DNA of 64,000 bases from Rhytidiadelphus loreus (Eukaryota > Streptophyta > Bryopsida > Hypnales > Hylocomiaceae): positions 65,205,348 to 65,269,347 of the forward strand of contig OX344764.1 in the NCBI GenBank assembly GCA_947034895.1, read 5' to 3'. The notes under the pieces were generated by a model. It ran no database searches, was not told where the DNA came from, and saw only the letters and a program-made list of their open reading frames with translations. Below are positions 47,745-64,000 of this stretch, piece by piece. Each line of letters begins with the position of its first letter. The first letter of the stretch is position 1. A program made the position numbers and the translations under genes.

Positions 47745-49902
47745 GATGGGAATGTGTGGAAAAAATTTCAAAAACTTTGACTACAGAGATTGAAAGATTA
47801 TAATGTTTGAAGTTAGAAGAATTTTTTTTTCAACCTTATTTGACAAGGCCAGCAACCTTTAACTCCTGCCAGAGTGATATTTTTATACTATACATGGTTA
47901 TTTTTTTTGACAATTACATCTTGTATCATTTAAGTTACATACCTACCAAAATTTAGAAGTAAAGGAGTTAATTTTGCAAGAGCTACCCCAAGCTGCCTGA
48001 GCTGTCAGAAAAGTTTAGGGCAACTTACATAACTTTTGATCCGGGCACCCGATTGGGAAAAAATTAAATTTCCACCAAGGGGGTACATGTTTACACCTTT
48101 AGTCAAATTTTGTGAACACCCAACCAAAATTGACTTCATAGGAACCTACCGGAATTTTCAATTGTCCATTCAATGAACAATTATTGTTCTTTTGGAGTTA
48201 AATGATCGGCTACTGATGCTTCAACCTTAACCTAGTTGCTCCAGTTGAATTTGGATACACATTTTACTATGTAATTTTTCAACTTCTTATTCAATTTGAA
48301 CACAAATTAGTATACTAGAAAACTAATAACATGATACACATTCCCCTAAAAGTAATTTTGAACTAAAATAAATAAATTTACAATGACTTGCCCCAAGACT
48401 ACAAAGCCCAATTTGGGCTTCTCAGTCACTTGGGGGTTAAATTGTAAATATGGTATGACAATTTCGAAAAAATGAACTCAAGATGTCTAATAAATAATAC
48501 GGAGTACATTCCTGCATTTTCTGCAGGGGAATTATTTTGTGCGGACCGCGCTGCCCACGTGTGACCGCGAGTGCACCCATCCAGTGAAGCTCAGTCACCG
48601 TCTGCTGCACAGTCCCCCAATAAAGAAGCCGTTTTCACACGGCGACAGCGAGGCCGGGGCCTTGCAAGCGGATCCAACGCTGCACGCAAATGCTGTGTTG
48701 AAAATCGGACCACTTCCTAGCTCTTGCCGGTTGGTGACGACTGGCGACAATCGCTGAGCCTCATGCAGCTCGCTCTGTCAAACAATGAATGAGGTCCTGA
48801 ACAACAACAACCACCTCTGGCGGATCGGACAACCAGGTATAATGCATATGAAATCGGAGTCACGGCTTGAAGACGATGAACGCTGATCAAATTTAAGGGA
48901 AGAGGAAGAAATACGTACAAGACGTACCCAGACATGTAGAATCGAGCTGGGCATGGGCTTGCAATTGGTAGCTGCACTTCCTTGCCATCCCTCAATTGCC
49001 CGGCAGCTCACTCACTGATCGACTCACGCGGAGAATTGAAGAGGAGGCCCAACTGCAAGCACATGCGCGCATATATGCAGAAGTACTGGTCGTACGCGGA
49101 TATGTCATTCGGGATACGTACTTACTTATGTCGTGGTCTCGGGAGCTAGCGAGGTATCCCGACATATAGCACATCGATCGATTGATCGGACCCAGTTGTT
49201 AGTGAAGATAAGTTAGCTAGCTGCATAATAAGCAGCAGCAGCAGCAGCAGCCTCTTTCACGACAACGTAACGCGCGTACTCCCAAACTTTCCAAGTCGTA
49301 GAGGAGACTGAGGCATCAACGAACTTCGTTAGCTGCGTGCACGGTCCGACAGTACCCCTCCGTAGACGTGGGGTCCGTGGTTGCTCTTTTAATTTCATCA
49401 GGAGCTTGCTATCATTGCCAAGCTAGCGCACAGCTCGCTCGCTCGAACGTGGAGAGTCAATCTCCGATTCGTGACGTATCTGCGGGATTGTAGAATTAGT
49501 GTACCAACGTCCTTCGTGTAGTTGGGAGAGCTCGCTTTGGGCTGCCAAAGTCGCCACAAATCCGTGTCGTCGCTGCGTGTGACAGCGACGGTTCACGTAC
49601 AAGCCAGCTAGCACTCTTGAATGTGCATCAGTCCTTGTAGCAGAATTCCAGCAGATAGATAGAAATTCTGTCGACTTCTTATAGCTAGAGAAGAAGAAGC
49701 AACTTTCGGACACGGACGTACCCTTAAAAGCAATCAACCTTCTCAGGACTTGGGAGTTGGAACGCGTACAAATTCCTTTCGACGCCTGTTCGGGCGTCTG
49801 TTGGGAGCAAGCTAGATAGTCTCCCTGAAGAGGAACAGGAAGAAGTAGTTCTGACGAGAATTCTCGGCTGCCGTAGACGCTAATTAACTGGAGTTGGCTC
49901 CG

Positions 49903-57754
<7,852 letters not shown>

Positions 57755-60700
57755 AACTGGTCCCTTCCAACTGGGAAACTTCACCATTTTCGTGCCTTCC
57801 AACTGGGTATTTCCGAAGCCAATTAGTCTTTTTAGTCGCCTTCTCTTGGCAGAACATGCACTGGGTAAACGCTGGCACAAATGCAGAACATTGGAACCCT
57901 TCATGGAAACCAAGTACCAACTCTTCAGTATTGAAGTTTTAATGACATTGCTAGCTTTAATTCGAGTATGGATCTTCCAGTATTCGCTCTAGGCTTCACT
58001 TCTCTAGTTCGCAGATTTTTTACAACAGCTTCCTTCACTTATTTGTACCTCCAGTATGCACAACAATTTTGTAAGACGTTTGTACATCCTTTAGTTGCTA
58101 CTGTTGATGGCACATGCTTGAATTCAAGACCGACTTTCTTTGCCTGGTATCTTGGCTATCATTGAGGTCACTCATTCAAAGAGTCACGGATGCTTCTCCA
58201 ATAATCCAAAGAGACATTTAGAATTCACTGAGTTGATGGAAACCAGGAGGGCTGAAGCTCCTCTTCCATGTTAAAATCCAGTGGCTTGCTTGAGCCTATT
58301 AGAGTGTTTAGGGTGTAAAGAGTTTAGTATGTGTCATGCAGAAGTACCTAAAACCATTCATTTAAGCTGATGTGCATAGATGGAGTCAAAAATCACTGTT
58401 AGCCTACTCATAGAAAATTGAAAATCATAAATTTTCAAGAAAAGAATTATATTTTTTGAATTCTTTTTGTATTTTCTATGAATTTCCAAAGTCAAGAAAC
58501 ATCTAAGTGTTTTGTAGGTGCATGTTTGAAGTGCCTTCAAAAAGACCCAAAATGATTCACTAAAAGGATCTATTACTTTGCAACCTTGTTGCACCATATG
58601 TAAAGTTGGAGACATCCCACATGTTGGATGGTTAGGACTATGTTTCACCCAAAAACACTTCAAAAGTGCAATTTGTATTGTAGTAGAAAGAGCTATGATG
58701 AAAAAACTACTACAAGTATTATTTTTGCATATTCAACCATGAAATCTTGCATGAGACTTGTATGAGAATATGGTGGAAATTTTTTCAAGCACTTGACCTT
58801 GTAAATTGTATGACATTAGTGTTCAAAGTAAAACAAAATGACTTTTTTTTCTAACCTTACTTTTACTTCGTTTTCAAGATTTGAAACCCCTTAATTCCAA
58901 AAATTTGTTCTACAAAGTTGAGGTTTAAATCTTCATATTAGGAAATTGAGTTAGAAATCTAGGAAAAAAAAAAATTTAATAGAAAAAATCATTCTCCAAA
59001 AAATTATTAAATAGAAGTAGGTACAAGATGGAAAATTAAATTAAATTATTATTAATTCTAAAACAGTATTGAAATAATTCAATCCTAATGGTGTTGTTGG
59101 AATTAACCAACACTATATGGATGTTTGTGTTTTGAAAAATTATGAAAAGTGAGTGGAAATGAATCAAATATTTTGCTAGAATAACAAGACTCTCTATAAC
59201 TTTCAAATTAAATGAATCAAAGCTTCCCATGTAAACATAAATATACTCTATAATGGAAAAAAAATTAATCTAAGTTTCAAATTTCTTTCTTTTGGGCTAC
59301 CTAAGTACAAATATTTTGTATTGAGGAGGGCATAACTTTTAAACCTAGTCACCAAATGATACAAAATTTACATTCCCCCAAAGCTTAGGTCTTTATTCAT
59401 CTTAGAAAAGTTCCAAAATTCACAACAAAAGATGAGACTATATCAACCTAAGTATTAAGATTTCATTTTGTCCCTCAAAGGAACAATGGGACTTTAGGGA
59501 TTATAAAAATGAACATTGCCAAGAAATATGATACATGCCATCTTTTAATTGGTTCCAAACTTAAAATGTATCATGGAAATACAAACATAGGATGTTTCAT
59601 AAGTTCAAAGGAGTGGTTGTTGGAAGTCTCCATCAATTTTCTACTTTGAAAATTCATCATCGAAACAAGAAGAGTTTAAAAAAGATGAATCAAAGATGTT
59701 ATTATTTTTGAAAGATTCAATCAAAGTGACGATAATATGGCTTCACTTCTCTTTCAAAGAAAATTGACTAAAAGATGTTTTGAAGTTTATAACCCCTTTC
59801 TACAATCTCATGAATAAAGGTTGGCAAATCAAATTATTGTCACTATAAACGAGCACTTAGAACCAACTTCTATGTGGAGTTGGAGGTTGGTGCTCGGTGA
59901 AGCCTACTGATGAGTGATGGAATGGGAGTTTTAGAAAAAATAGACTCCCATTCCACTATTGATTGGTGGGCTTCACCAGCCTCCGACTTCTCATAGAAGT
60001 TGGCCCTTAGATTGGCAGAGCAATAGTTGTATTTCTTCCACAAGCTTGGACATCTTAACCTAATGCTCCCACATATTGGAACCAATTGAAAATAAGTATC
60101 TCATTTATGGAATGAATTAGTCTTTAATTTTCTAGGAAGCCATGTAGAGTAAACTTGTCAATCACCGCACAAACAAAATTCAAATCCTTCTCCACATAAA
60201 TATAGAGACTTACATGTTTTGAAATTTGGCATGATTATTAGATGTTATGTTAAGATTCACCTTCGAAAAACAAAATGCAAATAGATTTCTTCCTACAAAT
60301 TTTATTGCAATTTAAAGGCAATGAAGCTGAAAACTAGTTAATTAAAAATTCCTTGCAACCCTTCACCGCACAGTGTGTGGTCATTAGGCGCTAATACAAA
60401 ATTTTGTTCCCATCGCAATTGAATTGGTAGTTGAATTGTGTGGTTATTGTTTGGTACTTGGAACAATTGTTCTTTGGGTTTAGGATCTATGTAGTAAATG
60501 GCAGGTTTATTCTAATATGTAACCAATAAATTATGTGTTCCTCAATTAAATAGCATAGGCATGAAGACGATGAAGAGCCCTAACTAAGTTAATTATTATG
60601 AAGTATCTCAAAATCAAAACAAACTTGCCTATCATCTCATTTCAGACCCCGCAATCTTCAAACTATGCAAACAAGGAATCTCGTCCTTTTTGTGGCAATG

Positions 60701-62197
60701 AAACTCCAGTTCCATTTGTTTAAAAAAACAAAAAACAAAAACAAGGAATCTCTCTACTCTAGAGGAAAGGTATGCCATTAGTGTACCAAAAACAGGCAGG
60801 AATAAATGGAAACAACTGATCAATCACATCTTGCATAATTATGGTAGCCGACCCATACCTGATCACCCCCCCATTCTGGTGGTGTAGGCTAGTGTAATTC
60901 CGTGCAAGTAGAAACGCATAAATGATCAATTGTGACAATTGAAGATACAAAACAGAATGGTTGCTTGGTAAGGTGGCAGCTGGCGATGAGTACATTTAAT
61001 TTCAGACTGTATTTACAATGGCTGCGGTGGTTACCTAGGATATTAATCATCCATTAGTGAAGTAGCCTATATTGGCGGCTTATTTCCCAATTTTTTTGGT
61101 ACACATTTTCATGTGGCTGTGGTTGATAATATTGGCTTTGATGAACGGATGCGCACTGGCGGCTTGTCTATTTTGCAGACGTCATTGATTGAAAATGCAA
61201 CTAAAACGAAATGTGACAGAAATCGCTCCACATTTGTAGCTCCTTTTGTTAGTGATATGCAGCATCTTAAGAGTGAAAACAATTGTGTGAGGTACCAAAC
61301 CCCTTTACTTCACTTCATTAGTGTTAGGAGGAAGCTTTGCTATGCAAGAGTAGCGACAAGAGTAGAAATACTGTGTATGCTTTCAGCGATGTCGGTAGCT
61401 CTCTTATGAACAAGTCAGACGAGCTTCTACGTTGCTATGGCACTGGAGTCCCAGCTGCTGAACTGCAAGACTCCATTCACGGTAAGTGAAGGAATCATTT
61501 CACTACATTGTTCAATAATTAGGAATTGTCCATGCAATTTGTATGCTTAGAAGCTAGAACTGTTTGGAAGCTTCCATTTGCTACAATATCCACCATGTCG
61601 TACTGAAGCAAGTGACTTCATTTGTACCTGTAGAGACTGAGGGACTAAAGCAGAGCTGCTGACCTTTACACATTCGAAAATTGAAGAGTGCAGAGTTCAC
61701 GGAAGGAAAGTCAATCCGCCCTACTAGTCAAAAACCACAAATACAACAGGTATGTCCCACCTATGAAGCCACAAAAACACAACAGACAACAATTTACAAT
61801 GTAGGAAGCCCAAAAGTTTACACATGTAAAATAAAATGTATGAATAACCATTTGTATATTTCTATTCTATAGTGACAGAAATGAGTGCAATTGTGCTTCA
61901 ACATGCAGCTCATGAGTATTTGAATGAGAATGTCAAATTGACTTTCTTGAATTTCTAAGGAGCTTTCATTTCGTGGAACTAAATTTGAAGTATAGAAATG
62001 AATTGCAATTGTCTTAATGTCTGCCTTTGTTACAAAACTGCAGAGACATACTTCATGTAAGTACCCATTTCCTCTTTTCTATGCAAGTACATTCCAATAC
62101 ATAGAAGCACAGATACAGTAAAATTTACTTAGAACTGCTAAAGCCAGAAAAAAATCTGTCGTCTCCATGCAGACCTCAATTTGGAGCGGCAGGCACT
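57755..62197. other. Intergenic DNA downstream of the receptor kinase
   Basis: The first part should be the 3' UTR. Beyond that the DNA is AT-rich with one long hairpin (59856-60010). A 98-codon frame at 61113-61409 shows no recognised domain. No RNA gene was seen. Confidence 0.5.
59856..60010. repeat. Long imperfect hairpin (arms of approximately 70 bp)
   Basis: The left arm (59856-59931) contains CCAACTTCTATG, GTGAAGCC and TGGAATGGGAGT. The right arm (59942-60010) contains their complements ACTCCCATTCCA, GGCTTCAC and CATAGAAGTTGG in reverse order. The loop is about 10 bp. A related single arm lies near 41280-41335. It may be a MITE or a small-RNA precursor. Confidence 0.75.
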
Positions 62198-62778
62198 CTA
62201 GGGGAGGACACTCTCACTACATTTGGGGTACCTACGTGCGGCGGTGGAAAAAGTAATTCATGTAATTCACCTTGAATAAACTATAATTTCATTCTAAAAT
62301 TTTGAGCTTTGTTTAACAATGACTAAAGGTTTCTATTGACAAAAAATTCAATTCCAAATAACATAAGATATATTGTCTAGAAAGGGTTGAAAAATGAACT
62401 AAAATGGCATGTTCTCCAACTAAAATATTTATAGAGCTCACATGAAGATGACTATTGCATCAATATTCAACCAAAATAAACTTTCAATAGAAAGCTATTC
62501 TATATAATTTTTTTTTCATTTTTCAAATTTTTTTTCTTATATAATATAGAGGTGTGAAAGTTATTTTCAGCTTTACAGTGTATCTTTTTTCTTCAAAAAT
62601 TTATAACTAATTACTATTAGCACAAAAAAATACCAATAATTCAAAACATAAACTTATAAAGTAGTAAAATCTATCCATAATTTTTTTTTTGAAAAAGAAA
62701 TTAAATTTTAAGGTGTATTACTTGTTTTACTTTTTCCGCCGCACGTAGTTTGCTAAAACATAGGGAGTGTCCTCCCCG
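62198..62778. mobile_element. Non-autonomous MULE-like element, 581 bp
   Basis: The termini are inverted: GGGGAGGACACTCTC and CTACGTGCGGCGG with AAAAAGTAA on the left, against complements of the same blocks on the right (ACTTTTTCCGCCGCACGTAG, GAGTGTCCTCCCC). The 10-bp sequence GGCAGGCACT flanks it directly at 62188-62197 and 62779-62788. That length of target duplication fits Mutator-like elements. It encodes nothing. It lies just upstream of the transposase frame and may have split that element's 5' part. Confidence 0.75.
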
Positions 62779-62846
62779 GGCAGGCACTGCGGTTGTTCAC
62801 GCAGCCGCTCCTCAGCATTCCTCCTGTGCACAATTACCAAACCAAC

Positions 62847-64000
62847 ATGACATCAACTGACAATAGTACAAGTGCAATTGAAGCAATAGAATGCAACTCA
62901 AGCAGCAGCTGCGAAGACCATACAAGTCAGCGAAGCTTCTCCAACACTGCGGTGGATGAGGAGGACTACGGTGCACTACAGCATCTGCAACAACTCCGTC
63001 AGAGGCGGGCTGGTTCACGGAGGACCATGGGCGGAGAAGCTCCCAACTCTGCACAGAACAGCAAAGGTGGCGGGGGAGCTCCAAGCTTTGCATACAACAA
63101 CACCGGCGGTACAACTGCTATCCAGCGACAGAAGCGGAGCAGAAGATTGCGTGGCGGACTTGCGAAGCGGAAGCTGCATGCGGCTAGCGGTGTCGTTGTC
63201 TTCACGAACCCCGTTGAGGAAGAATCTGCGGCACCAGAAGGTCGCCCACTCCGACATGGTCAGAAGCCGGGGCCCGCCGACAGTCCTTCTAATCCCGCAG
63301 CAGCAGCGCCGTATTCCGCCAGCAAGCCCACGACATCAAAGAAACAGGCTTTGTGGACCAATGATCAGCTCCAGGCAGCTATCCTGCATCATGAGAAAGG
63401 TGCAAGCATGAGGGAAGCTACTGACAAATACGGAATTCCATATGCTACTTTTCGAGATTGGTGCTACGGTGTACGAAAAACGAGGAAGAAAGGAAGTGAA
63501 ACTGTTCTCAGTGTGTAGGAGGAACAAGAACTTGTACAATACCTACTGAACATGTGTGACAGGGGGCTAGGGCTGAGTCCTACAATGTTGAAAATGAAAG
63601 TATACGAAATGACACGGAATCGTGTAACGCCATTCACAGATGGAATTCCAGGTGACGGGTGGATGCGGTGGTTCCGACGCCGTCACCCTGAGTTGACAGT
63701 GAGGGTGGCAGAGGCCTTGTCCTCCTCAAGAGCCAAGGGATTGACTGCTGCAAATGTGCAAAGCTTCTACCAGGTTCTAGAGGATTTGTATATCTTACCT
63801 GGCTTTCCTCCAGACAGGATCTGGAATTGCGATGAAACTGGTGTGCAGGCAGGGGGCAGCGGTGGGGCGATAGTCATTGCTCGACGAGGAGCTTGTCACG
63901 TCCAAAAAACCGTCCCTGATCAACGAGAGTGGCTGTCTGTGCTTGTCTGCATCAACGCAGCAGGGTTAGCTTTACCATCGTTTTACATTTTCAAAGGACA
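62847..64000 (+). pseudogene. Pogo/Tigger-type transposase with an internal stop, truncated by the window end
   Basis: The frame opens at ATG 62847 and a TAG at 63516-63518 interrupts it. The same frame then stays open to the end of the window. The N-terminal part is Ser/Ala-rich. A pipsqueak-type helix-turn-helix follows (LWTNDQLQAAILHHEKG, REATDKYGIPYATFRDWCYG). After the stop come EEQELVQYLLNMCDRGLGL, a CENP-B-like second DNA-binding segment (GWMRWFRRRHPEL), and the start of a DDE catalytic domain with IWNCDETGV, whose Asp is the first catalytic acidic residue. These are features of pogo/Tigger (Jerky-related) transposases. The single stop without frameshifts suggests recent inactivation, a sequencing error, or an unseen intron. 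The 3' end and terminal repeat lie outside. Confidence 0.8.

Larger units (their letters stand above)
43813..49902. other. Intergenic DNA and upstream region of the receptor kinase
   Basis: No gene is recognised. It holds a duplicated block (44083-44720) and a MITE-A copy (47499-47744), listed separately. From about 48530 the sequence becomes visibly richer in G and C. That part contains a CACGTG G-box (in GCCCACGTGTG near 48555) and an (AGC)n run at about 49231-49251. It is probably the promoter and 5' leader of the receptor kinase. Confidence 0.5.

Noticed and set aside
61113..61409. 98-codon plus-strand frame
   Set aside because: No domain or neighbour evidence was found, and it could not be linked to other exons.

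Overview
This window looks like nuclear DNA of a land plant. The genes have many short GT-AG introns, and the products are plant-type: a serine carboxypeptidase-like enzyme, an iron superoxide dismutase with plant exon structure, the C-terminal part of a plant-type copper chaperone for SOD (CCS), and a leucine-rich-repeat receptor kinase with an RD kinase domain. Between the genes the DNA is very AT-rich and full of small non-autonomous DNA transposons. The species cannot be named from the sequence. Compact introns mixed with repeat-rich intergenic DNA would suit a bryophyte, lycophyte or similar plant, but that is a weak inference.

Layout. 1-740: 3' end of a serine carboxypeptidase-like gene (+). 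1603-4952: five-exon gene (-) for an armadillo-like protein resembling the CDC14/SIN-component family. 5.4-13.5 kb: AT-rich DNA with a MITE and two CACTA-type elements (9465-10656 and 11374-12345), each with matching ends and a 3-bp target duplication. 13593-16488: iron SOD (-), five exons, two of them microexons. 17961-20032: CCS-like gene (+), divergent from the SOD gene. The shared 1.47-kb promoter holds a dense cluster of GTAC copper-response cores. 20-27.8 kb: nested DNA transposons, including a perfect 116-bp-arm palindrome and a 3.3-kb element bounded by TTAA-CCCC ends. 28172-34081: twelve-exon RRN6/TAF1C-like gene (+), whose product would act in RNA polymerase I initiation. It carries a decayed duplicate exon and an apparent 1-nt frameshift. 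34.7-48.5 kb: more TTAA-bounded elements, MITEs, duplications and microsatellites. 49903-57754: complete 23-exon LRR receptor kinase (+), 823 aa. 57.8-62.2 kb: no recognisable gene, one long hairpin. 62198-64000: a MULE-like element followed by a pogo/Tigger-type transposase with an internal stop, running off the window.

Functional links. The iron SOD and the CCS-like gene form a divergent pair, and both families belong to the plant copper-economy response. The GTAC cluster between them suggests joint control by an SPL7/CRR1-type factor. The RRN6/TAF1C-like gene has a telo-box and a site II motif upstream, as is common for plant ribosome-biogenesis genes. Exon structures below were built by hand from splice sites and reading-frame phase, and no transcript data were available.
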